Origin: an uncultured Alphaproteobacteria bacterium
GTDB lineage: Bacteria > Pseudomonadota > Alphaproteobacteria > HIMB59 > GCA-002718135
NCBI GenBank assembly: GCA_902593125.1
Contig: CACJGU010000006.1
Location: 1 to 64,000 of the forward strand
Direction: 5' to 3'
DNA length: 64,000 bases
Numbering within the stretch: the first letter of the stretch is position 1; each line of letters begins with the position of its first letter. The translations under genes were made by a program, and so were the position numbers. The notes beneath the pieces were generated by a model, which made no database searches, had not been told where the DNA came from, and saw only the letters and a program-made list of their open reading frames with translations. Shown here in pieces: positions 1 through 8,529 of the stretch.

Positions 1-245
1 TTCCAGTGGACACTCATATACATAGATTAGCTCAGAGATGGGGTCTAACGAATGGAAAGAATGTAGTACAAACAGAAAAAGATTTAAAAAATCTTTTTCC
101 AAAAAAATCTTGGAATAAGCTACATCTTCAAATAATTTTTTATGGAAGACAATATTGTCAGGCTAGAAGTTGTTATGGATTAGAATGTGAAATATGTAAA
201 ATTTGCAATCCTAAAAGAAAAAATCCTATAAAAACAAAAAAATAG
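1..245 (+). CDS. nth: Endonuclease III, C-terminal part (cut by the window edge)
   Basis: DNA glycosylase/AP lyase of base excision repair. Only the last ~80 residues are present, and the reading frame is open to the left edge. It begins with VDTHIHRLAQRWGL, matching the catalytic VDTHVxR segment that contains the active-site Asp of the helix-hairpin-helix glycosylase family. The C-terminus is cysteine rich (YCQARSCYGLECEICKIC), where the [4Fe-4S] cluster sits in the family. The cysteine spacing is atypical: relative to the usual C-X6-C-X2-C-X5-C, the second cysteine is displaced and an extra one is present. The gene is convergent with hemJ, 3 bp away. The identification is firm; the state of the cluster is uncertain. 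Confidence 0.88.
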   Translation, partial: PVDTHIHRLAQRWGLTNGKNVVQTEKDLKNLFPKKSWNKLHLQIIFYGRQYCQARSCYGLECEICKICNPKRKNPIKTKK

Positions 246-248
246 TAA

Positions 249-668
249 TCAAAAAGGTTGAAATACTACAAGTATAATAATGAATATTAATATTACGGCT
301 GGAACTTCATTTGTAATTCTAAAAAATTTTGTTGAGAATTTATTTTTATCATTTTTAAAATCATTAAGACATTTAAAACAAAAGAAATGATAACCGGTTA
401 GTAATATAACAAAAAGAATTTTTAAAAGTAGCCAAGTATCAATTCCTACATAATGTGTCATAGAGAAACCAGATATCCAAGTGACTATAAAAGCTGGGAA
501 CATTATAATTTTGTATAATTTTCCCTCCATCAACTTGAAAGTTTCCGATGTTTCCTTGGTTATATTGGGATTAGCATGATTTACAAATATACGTGGGAGA
601 TATAACAAGCCTGCCATCCAAGCTACCATACTAAAGATATGAATTACTTTTAAAGTGTTAAATAACAT
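249..668 (-). CDS. hemJ: Protoporphyrinogen IX oxidase, HemJ family
   Basis: Membrane protein of 139 aa that oxidises protoporphyrinogen IX to protoporphyrin IX, the penultimate heme step, in place of HemG or HemY. About four hydrophobic helices are visible. The N-terminal helix carries the family's conserved His (KVIHIFSMVAWMAG) and a Lys lies in a later helix (LLLKILFVILL). The length matches HemJ (140-150 aa). It is the last gene of the leftward heme operon, 3 bp after hemF, which independently supports the role. The family is assigned by sequence pattern and the function by family knowledge. Confidence 0.9.
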   Translation of the reverse strand: MLFNTLKVIHIFSMVAWMAGLLYLPRIFVNHANPNITKETSETFKLMEGKLYKIIMFPAFIVTWISGFSMTHYVGIDTWLLLKILFVILLTGYHFFCFKCLNDFKNDKNKFSTKFFRITNEVPAVILIFIIILVVFQPF

Positions 669-671
669 TCT

Positions 672-1490
672 TTATTCCCATATTGCATGTGGAGGCATTG
701 ACATTAATATAGCATCAACATTTCCCCCAGTCTCTAGACCAAACTTGGTACCTCTATCATATAATAAATTAAATTCAGCATAACGACTACGTTTAATCAG
801 TTGTTTCTTTTTTTCTTCCTTACTCCACTCATCATTCTTTAGAGAAATCAAAGTATTTTTGATAAACTTATGAAAGTAATCACCAACCTCTTGGACAAAT
901 TCAAAATCTTTACCCCAATCTCCAGTTTGAAGATAATCAAAAAATATTCCCCCTACACCTCTTCGTTCATTTCTATGCTTAAGAAAAAAATAATCATCAC
1001 ACCATTTTTTAAATTTCGGATAATAAGATTTATCATATTTATTACATAAAACTTCTAAACCACGATGATATTTTTCCTCATCCTCGAAAATTAAACAAGG
1101 TGTAATATCCATACCTCCACCAAACCATTCCTGAGTGGTTTTAATAAATCTTGTATTAAAATGCATAGAAGGAATTTTTGGTGAAACAGGATGTAACACA
1201 ACACTGATGCCAGTTGCATTATAATTTGGATCTTCTTTAGCACCTGGGATAGCTTCTCTCATATTTTCGTTAAATGTCCCAGCAACGGTAGAAATATTTA
1301 CTCCACCTTTTTCAATAATATTACCCTTAATTTTACTCATTTTACCACCGCCATCACCTTTGTGATCCCAATTACTTACTTCAAATTGTTTTTCATCAAT
1401 GTTTTGAATAGTTTCAATTAAATTATCTCGTAATTTTTCAAACCATTCTTTCGCAGTATTAAATTTGGGATCAGTAATCATAATGGCCAA
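672..1490 (-). CDS. hemF: Oxygen-dependent coproporphyrinogen III oxidase
   Basis: Cytosolic enzyme of 272 aa that decarboxylates coproporphyrinogen III to protoporphyrinogen IX with O2. Family signatures are clear: HFNTRFIKTTQEWFGGGMD near residue 110, RRGVGGIFFDYL in the middle, and the C-terminal EFNLLYDRGTKFGLETGG followed by a MSMPP motif. The length is somewhat under the ~300 aa usual for HemF, with no visible loss of core motifs. The start overlaps the end of hemH by 13 bp, which indicates translational coupling. Using the O2-dependent enzyme implies heme synthesis under aerobic conditions; no HemN is seen here. Confidence 0.95.
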   Translation of the reverse strand: MAIMITDPKFNTAKEWFEKLRDNLIETIQNIDEKQFEVSNWDHKGDGGGKMSKIKGNIIEKGGVNISTVAGTFNENMREAIPGAKEDPNYNATGISVVLHPVSPKIPSMHFNTRFIKTTQEWFGGGMDITPCLIFEDEEKYHRGLEVLCNKYDKSYYPKFKKWCDDYFFLKHRNERRGVGGIFFDYLQTGDWGKDFEFVQEVGDYFHKFIKNTLISLKNDEWSKEEKKKQLIKRSRYAEFNLLYDRGTKFGLETGGNVDAILMSMPPHAIWE

Positions 1491-2503
1491 CCTTGAATAT
1501 GTTTTTTTATTAGATTTACAAAAACGTCTATGTGATCATCATGATCATTCAAGCAAGGTATATAATGGTAATTTTCTCCACCCGACTCAATAAAATATTC
1601 TTTATTTTCTTCTTCAAGTTCTTCAAGTGTTTCAAGACAATCACTACTGAAACCAGGTGATATTATATGTATATTTTTAATTCCTTGTTTTGGTAATTCT
1701 TTTAAAGTTTCACTTGTATATGGCTTTAACCATTCTTCCCTTCCAAATCTACTTTGGAAAGTAGTCATTATCTCATCATCTGACAATCCCATATGTTCTT
1801 TGACCAATCTTGTAGTTTTAAGACAAAAGCAATGATACGGATCACCATTAGTTAAATACCGTTTTGGTATACCATGATAACTAAAAATAATTTTTTGTGG
1901 TTTAGGATTTTTTTTCCAAAATGATGTTATGGAGTTTGACAATGCTTCAATATAATTTTTTTCTTCAAAGTATTGATTGATAAAACGCATTTCAGGTATC
2001 CAACGCCACTTTTGCAATACATTAGTTACTTCATCAAATGTACTACCTGTTGTTGCAGCACAATATTGCGGATACATAGGTAAGATTAATAATCTTCTTA
2101 CTTGCTTTTTTTGAAGTTTTAACAAAGCATTTGGAATAGATGGATTGCCATAACGCATACCAACTTCAAAAACTATATTTTCATTTTTTGAAGAAAAATA
2201 TGATTGAATTTTACTTAGTTGTCTGTTTGCAATGTCTAAAAGCGGAGAACCCTTATCAGTCCAAATTTGTTTGTATGCTTCTGCTGACTTTGATGGTCTT
2301 ATTTGCAAAATTACTAGCTTCAATATAATTTGCCATAAAATTTTAGGTAATTCGATTACTCTTGGATCTGATAAGAATTGATTTAGATAAACTTTTAGCT
2401 CTTTTTTATTTGGAGCATCTGGAGTGCCTAGGTTAGTAATTAAAATACCAATTTTTTCTTTACTACCGTGCTCATAATCTTTTTCACCTATATATTTAAC
2501 CAT
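1478..2503 (-). CDS. hemH: Ferrochelatase
   Basis: Inserts Fe2+ into protoporphyrin IX to form protoheme at the membrane surface. The 341 aa length is typical. Motifs seen are the N-terminal ILITNLGTPDAP, the QYCAATTGSTFDEV segment, the active-site His in IIFSYHGIPKRY, and the acidic SDCLETLEELEEEN stretch that contributes the metal-path Glu. It lies third in the leftward heme operon, 5 bp after hemE, and overlaps hemF by 13 bp. The assignment is unambiguous. Confidence 0.96.
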   Translation of the reverse strand: MVKYIGEKDYEHGSKEKIGILITNLGTPDAPNKKELKVYLNQFLSDPRVIELPKILWQIILKLVILQIRPSKSAEAYKQIWTDKGSPLLDIANRQLSKIQSYFSSKNENIVFEVGMRYGNPSIPNALLKLQKKQVRRLLILPMYPQYCAATTGSTFDEVTNVLQKWRWIPEMRFINQYFEEKNYIEALSNSITSFWKKNPKPQKIIFSYHGIPKRYLTNGDPYHCFCLKTTRLVKEHMGLSDDEIMTTFQSRFGREEWLKPYTSETLKELPKQGIKNIHIISPGFSSDCLETLEELEEENKEYFIESGGENYHYIPCLNDHDDHIDVFVNLIKKHIQGWPL

Positions 2504-2508
2504 ATCTA

Positions 2509-3507
2509 TTAGCTAAATTCTTTTCTAATATTTTCTATAAATAAATGAACATTTTTTTCTGGAGTATTTTTGTTAATTCCATGTCCAAGGCCACAAATCC
2601 AACCATTAAGATTTTCAATTGATTTCATTTTTTCAATAAAATCTTTTAAATCACTAAGAAATGTATTTTTTTCACTTAACATTAATTGTTCATTGAAATT
2701 TCCCTGAATAAATCCATGCTTTTGATTTTCAAACACAGATTTTAGATCTATTGTGTGATCATAGCCAAAACCAGCAAAGGGAAAACTGATGATAGAATTT
2801 AGATCTAGCAAACTCCTACCTCTTGAATAATAGCCAACTTTATTTGGAAAAGAATTTGCAATCTCTTCTAAAAATTTAGAGTAAATTTCATGAAAATTTA
2901 TTTTATCTAAATCAAGTAAAGAACTATCAAAAACCATAACAAGTTCAACACCTGCATCTAATTGTAATTGAATATTTTTCTTTAGAAGTGGTAAAAGAAT
3001 TTTTGAAATAAATTCTAAATTAATTTTAGTGTCGATTAAATCAGAGTCTTTATTTCCAAAGGCATATTTTGATAATGTCCAAGGTCCGCCAACAAATCCA
3101 ATTAAACTTTTATTATTTGGCAATTTCTCTTTTGTTATTTTTATAGCTTCAAATTGAAATTGCATATGCTCAATTCCACGATCTAGATTACTATAATCAT
3201 TAATATTTTCTGAATTTATATAAGAATTAAATTTAGGTCCTGGGTCAAATTTTAATTCTAAACCTAGTCCCTCTAATACAAATAAAATGTCACTAAATAA
3301 TATTGCAACATCGTAATCAAATTCCTTTATTGGACCAAAAGCAACTTCTGCAGCTAAATCTGGAGTTTTACATAGTTCTTCAAAAGTATATTTTTCTTTG
3401 AGTTTACGATAATGTGAATGGTATCTTCCAGCCTGCCTCATGAACCAAATGGGTGGTGTTTTTTGACCATTTCTTTTGAGCGCATTTTGTAATAAAATAT
3501 TTGTCAT
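2509..3507 (-). CDS. hemE: Uroporphyrinogen decarboxylase
   Basis: Converts uroporphyrinogen III to coproporphyrinogen III by four decarboxylations. The 332 aa protein carries the N-terminal signature PPIWFMRQAGRY, whose arginines bind substrate carboxylates, then FSDILFV with the catalytic Asp, GFVGGPWTLSKYAFG, and the C-terminal GLGHGINKNTPEKNV. It starts 1 bp after the hemC-hemD fusion stop, so the two are almost certainly cotranscribed. It should not be confused with the two MetE-like proteins elsewhere in the window, which share the fold but keep a zinc site. Confidence 0.96.
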   Translation of the reverse strand: MTNILLQNALKRNGQKTPPIWFMRQAGRYHSHYRKLKEKYTFEELCKTPDLAAEVAFGPIKEFDYDVAILFSDILFVLEGLGLELKFDPGPKFNSYINSENINDYSNLDRGIEHMQFQFEAIKITKEKLPNNKSLIGFVGGPWTLSKYAFGNKDSDLIDTKINLEFISKILLPLLKKNIQLQLDAGVELVMVFDSSLLDLDKINFHEIYSKFLEEIANSFPNKVGYYSRGRSLLDLNSIISFPFAGFGYDHTIDLKSVFENQKHGFIQGNFNEQLMLSEKNTFLSDLKDFIEKMKSIENLNGWICGLGHGINKNTPEKNVHLFIENIRKEFS

Positions 3508-3508
3508 T

Positions 3509-5017
3509 TTAGGCTTTTATTAATTTTTTCTTCCAACTATCATAAGATAGCTCAACAAAAAGATTTTTATCATTACCTAATATTTTACTAATCTCATTGT
3601 AGGTATTTCCCGGGCCACAAAAATGATATTTTTCTATAATTTCAGGATATTTATCTATGCTCACCTTAAAAGCTGAACTACTCATCCAATAAAAGTATTT
3701 TTTCTTTTCTATATCTATTTCAAAATAAATAGGCTCCAATTGATATGTTTCAATTTTATTTTTTATCGAACTTACTGGAGATTGAGAATGAGTTAACTTA
3801 ATCCAAGTATTATTTGTTAGCGAATTAATTTCGTTATCAAAATCCTCACCAAGACCATCAGAGGTACCATTAACCCAAATACCTCTTTCAGCTAAATTTT
3901 TCCATGTTCTTAAACCACTTGTCCAAATTACATTATTTGATTTAATTTTAGACTTATCTGGAATTGCGCTAATACGCGAAACATAAATATTTTTGTTTTG
4001 TAAATTATTTATATCCTCAATATTTTCATTTAATTGTTTTCTAGCAAATATTTTATAATTTTTTAGATCTTTAGGATAAATCTCATCTTTTATATTATTA
4101 GAAATACTTATATTTTTTGATTCAATGAAGTCCCAGCTCTCAAAATGATTTCCACTTTCATCTTCACCTCTTTTAGACACAACTAATCCTAATTTATGTG
4201 AGATGTAAGATACGCCTATTTTTTGATGACATCCTCCACCATAATTTTTTAAAATACTTCTTTCTTTAATAACATTTGAATAATCTTCGGAAACATTAAT
4301 ATCTTTTAAAATGTCGTTTAGTTTATTATCTTGAATTCTTGTTTCAATTGCTAAAGCGCCTTGTCCGGGACTACAAGGGTTTATAGACAATGGTAAAACA
4401 GACCATAGACATTCGTTAATATATTTTTTTAGAGTTGTTTTTAATTCATTGAATTCAGAATAATTATTTAAAAGTAATCTATCAATTGCTGCTTTAGCAA
4501 CAACAAAACCATCACTATTAGGATTTTCAAAAAATTTTTTAAATCTAGTAGGTATGTTCCCCCTTATATTTTCAAAATTAATTTCATCAAATTTTTGAGG
4601 AAGATATTTTTTAATGAAATTTTCTAAGTTATATTTTCTTCTTGGTGATGAACATAGAATAGTAATTTTTTTACTATCCATAGTTTTATTTTTTTTTAAG
4701 AATAATATATCTCGTTTATCAGCTCGTTTTAATGTTGCGGCTATTTTAGTCTTATCACCAACTTCAATTGGAAGATCTTTCCAAGAGTGCACAATTAGAT
4801 CACATTTATTATTTATTAATTCATCCCTTAAATCATTAGTAAAAACTCCTTCATTTGGCATTTCAGAAAGAGGGGTTTTTAAATCTTTATCTCCAGAGGT
4901 ACTTCTCGTTAAAAATTCTATTTCTATAAAAGGATATTTTGATTTTAGATAGTCAGAAAATTCACGTGCTTGAATTATTGCTAAGTCACTTTTTCTCGAT
5001 AAAACTCTAATTTTCAT
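3509..5017 (-). CDS. hemC: Hydroxymethylbilane synthase with a C-terminal uroporphyrinogen-III synthase-like domain (HemC-HemD fusion)
   Basis: First gene of the heme operon. Residues 1 to ~300 are porphobilinogen deaminase: LSRKSDLAIIQA, NEGVFTNDLRDEL, CDLIVHSWKDLP (usually HSLKDxP), ENIRGNIPTRF, SPGQGALAIE, and the dipyrromethane cofactor Cys in YGGGCHQKIG. The ~170 residues after that are extra compared with ordinary HemC (~310 aa). They contain IWTSGLRTWKNLAERGIWVN and YFYWMSSSAFKVSIDKYPE, a pattern I read as a divergent HemD domain: a Ser/Thr-Gly turn near the start and an SSSA motif late. No separate hemD is present in the window. HemC identity is firm. The HemD reading is inference from position, size and weak motifs. 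Confidence 0.85.
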   Translation of the reverse strand: MKIRVLSRKSDLAIIQAREFSDYLKSKYPFIEIEFLTRSTSGDKDLKTPLSEMPNEGVFTNDLRDELINNKCDLIVHSWKDLPIEVGDKTKIAATLKRADKRDILFLKKNKTMDSKKITILCSSPRRKYNLENFIKKYLPQKFDEINFENIRGNIPTRFKKFFENPNSDGFVVAKAAIDRLLLNNYSEFNELKTTLKKYINECLWSVLPLSINPCSPGQGALAIETRIQDNKLNDILKDINVSEDYSNVIKERSILKNYGGGCHQKIGVSYISHKLGLVVSKRGEDESGNHFESWDFIESKNISISNNIKDEIYPKDLKNYKIFARKQLNENIEDINNLQNKNIYVSRISAIPDKSKIKSNNVIWTSGLRTWKNLAERGIWVNGTSDGLGEDFDNEINSLTNNTWIKLTHSQSPVSSIKNKIETYQLEPIYFEIDIEKKKYFYWMSSSAFKVSIDKYPEIIEKYHFCGPGNTYNEISKILGNDKNLFVELSYDSWKKKLIKA

Positions 5018-5059
5018 GGGTTATATTTATTTAAATAACACTATATAATAAAATTACTA

Positions 5060-5623
5060 ATGGTTGAATTTAAAGGTTCAAAATCTTCTTGGGGCTTGGT
5101 TGCAAAGCTTTTTCATTGGTCATTAGCTCTGTTGCTTTTTTGGCAGGTCTCAACAGGGATCAGCCTTCATAATATGGAATTTTCTCCACTTAAAATAGGT
5201 TTTATTATTACACATAAATTTTTTGGCACATTGGTTTTTAGTTTAGTTGTCCTTAGATTAATGTGGAAGTACATATTCAATACTCATCCAAAGTATGAAA
5301 ATATTCCATTATTTCATAAATTGGTTTCGAATTTAGTGCATTTTATACTTTATGGTCTAGTTATATTTATTCCTATACAAGGTACTTATATGACATGGCT
5401 TGAAGGTGGAGATGTTCATCTCTTGGGATTAATTAAAATACCACCGTTAATAGAAGAAAACTTCATGCTATACCCTCAAGCATTAACTATACACTATTAC
5501 TCAGCACTCATTTTAACTACCTTTTTTTCACTCCATATAGGAGCTGCATTGTATCATCGATTTATGATTAAAGATAAATACGGTGTCTGGGAAAGAATGT
5601 CTTTTGGAAGAAATAAGGTGTGA
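5060..5623 (+). CDS. Cytochrome b561-type membrane protein
   Basis: Membrane di-heme cytochrome b of 187 aa in the bacterial CybB/YodB family, probably moving electrons between quinol and a periplasmic or membrane acceptor. Four hydrophobic segments are visible, with histidines in the expected places: KLFHWSLALLLFW in helix 1, ITHKFFGTLVF in helix 2, LVHFILYGLVIF in helix 3, and IHYYSALIL plus LHIGAALYH in helix 4. It is divergent from hemC (42 bp) and about 55 bp upstream of hemA on the same strand, so it may share a transcript with the heme-precursor gene. The partner and physiological role are not identifiable. Confidence 0.87.
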   Translation: MVEFKGSKSSWGLVAKLFHWSLALLLFWQVSTGISLHNMEFSPLKIGFIITHKFFGTLVFSLVVLRLMWKYIFNTHPKYENIPLFHKLVSNLVHFILYGLVIFIPIQGTYMTWLEGGDVHLLGLIKIPPLIEENFMLYPQALTIHYYSALILTTFFSLHIGAALYHRFMIKDKYGVWERMSFGRNKV

Positions 5624-5678
5624 CAATTCATTCAATTAAAGACTTACAATTACACATAGGGTGAGATATCAAGAAAAT

Positions 5679-6914
5679 ATGGAATATAAGAAATTCTTTA
5701 AATCTGAATTGAATAACCTTAAGGATCAGGGTCTTTACAGAGACTTTAGAAACATAGACAGACCTATAAAAAATTTCCCAAACGCAGATGAGAGCTTCAA
5801 AAATAAAGAGAGAGAAGTTGAGGTTTGGTGCTCTAATGATTACCTGAATATGAGTCAACATCCAGAAGTAGTTAATGAAATAGTAAAAACACTTCTTGAG
5901 TATGGGTCTGGCTCAGGTGGAACAAGAAACATTTCTGGCACGTCAAGTTATCATACTGAACTTGAAAAGAAACTTGCAAATGTTCATAACAAAGAGGCAG
6001 CATTGGTTTTTGCTTCAGCATATACAGCAAACCAGTCAACTTTATGGACTCTTGGAAAAAAAATTAAAGATATTGAAATATTTTCTGATGAATTAAATCA
6101 CGCATCTTTAATTCAAGGTATTAAAAATAGTGGAGCTAAATGTCATATTTTTAAGCATAATGACATTGATCATCTAGAACAATTACTCAAAGATGCAGAT
6201 GTAAACAATCCTAAATTAATAGTTTTTGAAAGCTTATACTCTATGGAGGGTATAAGATCTCCAATAATCAAAATAGTAGATTTAGCAAAAAAATACAATT
6301 GCATGACATATTTAGATGAAGTTCATTCAGTTGGACTTTATGGTAAAGAAGGTAAAGGTATTGCAGTAGAAATGGGTGTTGAAAACAAAATTGATATTAT
6401 TAATGGAACACTAGCTAAAGCATATGGTCAAATGGGGGGTTATATTGCAGCTAGTTCAGAAATTATTGATTATATAAGAAGTTTTGCACCAGGTTTTATT
6501 TTTACAACATCTATTTGTCCATCAATTGCTGCAGGAGCAGCAAAAGCAATAGATATCGTTTCTTTAGCAGAACAACTAAGAATAAGAATTAAAGAGAATG
6601 CAGCTTTAATAAGAGAAAATTTGGACTCCATAGCAATTCCATATTTAGACACAAACTCTCATATTGTAGCAGTACTAGTAAATGATCCCTTTTTATGTAA
6701 GAAAGTATCTAAAGATTTAATAGATGATCATGGTATTTATGCACAACCAATATTTTACCCAACTGTTCCAAAAGGCTTAGAAAGACTAAGAATAACAGTT
6801 ACTCCAAAACATAGAAAAGAGCATATAGAAAAAATGATTAAGGCTCTTGATAAAGTTTGGTCTAAAAATAATTTGCCAAGAAAAAATATTAATAAAATTA
6901 CCGCAAATATCTAA
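5679..6914 (+). CDS. hemA: 5-aminolevulinate synthase
   Basis: PLP enzyme that condenses glycine and succinyl-CoA to 5-aminolevulinate, the C4 entry to tetrapyrroles typical of Alphaproteobacteria. I chose the ATG giving [18 protein letters not shown] because it matches the family N-terminus; an in-frame GTG 18 bp upstream (5661) would add six residues. Motifs: [46 protein letters not shown], and the PLP-binding Lys in [14 protein letters not shown]. The length (411 aa) is typical. The end overlaps the convergent EamA gene by 4 bp. Confidence 0.95.
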   Translation: MEYKKFFKSELNNLKDQGLYRDFRNIDRPIKNFPNADESFKNKEREVEVWCSNDYLNMSQHPEVVNEIVKTLLEYGSGSGGTRNISGTSSYHTELEKKLANVHNKEAALVFASAYTANQSTLWTLGKKIKDIEIFSDELNHASLIQGIKNSGAKCHIFKHNDIDHLEQLLKDADVNNPKLIVFESLYSMEGIRSPIIKIVDLAKKYNCMTYLDEVHSVGLYGKEGKGIAVEMGVENKIDIINGTLAKAYGQMGGYIAASSEIIDYIRSFAPGFIFTTSICPSIAAGAAKAIDIVSLAEQLRIRIKENAALIRENLDSIAIPYLDTNSHIVAVLVNDPFLCKKVSKDLIDDHGIYAQPIFYPTVPKGLERLRITVTPKHRKEHIEKMIKALDKVWSKNNLPRKNINKITANI

Positions 6915-7828
6915 GTTTTAATGTTGATATCAATTTGCCTTGCAGCGAAACCATAATAAACTACAGCCACAGTAATTATTATACCTCCAATAATTACAGT
7001 TGGACTTGGCACTTCGTTAATTCCAAAGATGGGAAGCCATACCCATAAAACTCCTCCGACTACTTCCATAAGAGATAATAAAGCTAATTCAGCTGAAGGA
7101 AGATATTTTGCTCCTAAACTGTACAATATAAGTCCTGAAGCTACTAAAAAACCATGAAGTAAACTTAGGTAAGAGTTTATTTTTGGCATAGACGTAAAAG
7201 GTTTAACAGAAAAATCCAAAATAAAAAATGCAAATATAGCACAAAATACTCCTGCCAAAACAACGGTTGTAAATTTAGGAGTTTCTGGTTTCCAACGAAT
7301 TGTGACAGTATAAAGTGCAAAACCGGTTGCAGATATAAAGCCAATAATTGCACCAAGGGCTGTTCCAGTAATACTATCATTTATAATCATTATACAAACA
7401 CCTATAAAAGCTACTATCATTGCGATTAAGGTAGATAGTTTTAATACCTCTCCAAGTACAAAATAACCAACTATTGCAGCAATAAAAGGCATAGAAGCTA
7501 ACATAAAAAGAGTAACAGCTGCAGTAGTCATAGTAATTGAAAAAATAAATCCTGTAAAAGCGGTTGCCAAAAATAATCCTCCAATAACTGAAGAAGGACC
7601 AATCTTAAAAAAATTTTTATAAAAAGAAAAACCTTCAGTAATAAATAAGAAAATTAGTAAAATAATTGATATTGAGATACCTCTATAAAATAAATATTGA
7701 AAAACATAATCATGACCGTCAACCATATATCTTACAGTTAAAGCGCCAAAACTCCAAAAAATCCCAGCAAAAAATACAACTGTAAATGCGTAAATATATG
7801 TATTCTGACTCATATAAATTTGATACAA
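6911..7828 (-). CDS. EamA/DMT-family membrane transporter
   Basis: Inner-membrane protein of 305 aa with about ten hydrophobic helices in two repeats of five, the layout of the drug/metabolite transporter superfamily. The first repeat starts at [17 protein letters not shown], and the second contains [15 protein letters not shown]. The C-terminal repeat ends with [20 protein letters not shown] and a glycine-rich final helix. The start could be five residues downstream at [10 protein letters not shown]. The substrate cannot be read from sequence; members export amino acids, purines or other metabolites. It is convergent with hemA. Confidence 0.85.
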   Translation of the reverse strand: MYQIYMSQNTYIYAFTVVFFAGIFWSFGALTVRYMVDGHDYVFQYLFYRGISISIILLIFLFITEGFSFYKNFFKIGPSSVIGGLFLATAFTGFIFSITMTTAAVTLFMLASMPFIAAIVGYFVLGEVLKLSTLIAMIVAFIGVCIMIINDSITGTALGAIIGFISATGFALYTVTIRWKPETPKFTTVVLAGVFCAIFAFFILDFSVKPFTSMPKINSYLSLLHGFLVASGLILYSLGAKYLPSAELALLSLMEVVGGVLWVWLPIFGINEVPSPTVIIGGIIITVAVVYYGFAARQIDINIKT

Positions 7829-7860
7829 ATCATTAATTTAGTTAAAAGTAAATTGATATT

Positions 7861-8019
7861 TTAATTATTTAATTGAATACCTGTTTCTTTACTACCAGAA
7901 ATAGTTACTTTAGTTTTGTTATAGTTTTTTTCTTTTACAGTCGAAGTAGACGACATTTTACATCCCAACAGAGATATAAAGATAATTATTGGCAAGTACC
8001 TATAGACCCAAGCGAACAT
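7861..8019 (-). CDS. Small predicted lipoprotein (52 aa)
   Basis: An open frame on the minus strand begins with ATG at 8017-8019 inside the 3' end of the pentapeptide gene, in another frame, and ends with TAA at 7861-7863. The protein starts MFAWVYRYLPIIIFISLLGC, a short charged start, a hydrophobic stretch and an LLGC lipobox, followed by a polar tail (KMSSTSTVKEKNYNKTKVTI). The mature lipoprotein would be only ~33 residues. A weak GGA ribosome-binding element lies 6 bp upstream of the ATG. It overlaps the upstream gene by 34 bp. I do not recognise a family. Confidence 0.55.
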   Translation of the reverse strand: MFAWVYRYLPIIIFISLLGCKMSSTSTVKEKNYNKTKVTISGSKETGIQLNN

Positions 8020-8489
8020 TTTTTTCCATCAACCCAAATAACATTAGATAAATTAGCTTCATCAAATATAGCTCCTGAGATATTAGCGCCTAGTAAATTT
8101 GCCTCATATAAATTTGCACCTTTAAAAGAAACTCCAAACAAATTAGAGCCCTCAAAATTTACTTTTGCTAAATTAGCATTTTCAAAATTAGCATTATTAC
8201 AATTTGCACCCTGTAAATTAGATGCATATAAATTTGAATTACTAAAATTAGAAAAGATAAAGTTACCAATTGATAAGTTTGAATTATTTAATTGAGATTT
8301 TTCAAAATTTGAAAGAGATAAATTTACTCCTGACATTTGTGAATTTGCTAAACCAGCTCCAGATAAGTCTAAATTTTCAACAAAATTACAATTTGTCCAA
8401 TCAACTTCATTAGAGGGTTGATCATCACAAGCCGCATTGGAAATAGCAGAATAAAATATTATAAAGAAAAATAGATAAAAATATTTCAC
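7986..8489 (-). CDS. Secreted pentapeptide-repeat protein
   Basis: 167 aa. The N-terminal ~18 residues are a signal peptide (MKYFYLFFFIIFYSAISNA) with cleavage likely after SNA, so the protein should be periplasmic. From about residue 40 to 155 it consists of A(N/D)LxX pentapeptide repeats (for example LQGANCNNANFENANLAKVN), which fold as a right-handed quadrilateral beta-helix. Cysteines occur near both ends of the mature protein (ACDDQ, WTNCNF, KKCSLGSIGTC), consistent with disulfide capping. No enzymatic motif is seen. It probably serves as a structural or binding scaffold; the partner is unknown. Confidence 0.85.
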   Translation of the reverse strand: MKYFYLFFFIIFYSAISNAACDDQPSNEVDWTNCNFVENLDLSGAGLANSQMSGVNLSLSNFEKSQLNNSNLSIGNFIFSNFSNSNLYASNLQGANCNNANFENANLAKVNFEGSNLFGVSFKGANLYEANLLGANISGAIFDEANLSNVIWVDGKKCSLGSIGTCQ

Positions 8490-8529
8490 TATTAGATATT
8501 ATGGCTCATTTATGTTAAATTTAAGGCAT

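Noticed and set aside
2509-3507. A third MetE-like protein
   Set aside because: It has the UROD substrate-binding PPIWFMRQAGRY and no zinc-binding His-x-Cys, and it lies in the heme operon.
7873-8295. 140-codon plus-strand frame opposite the pentapeptide gene
   Set aside because: It mirrors the repeats of the minus-strand pentapeptide gene and shows a repetitive, low-complexity translation; it is a shadow frame.
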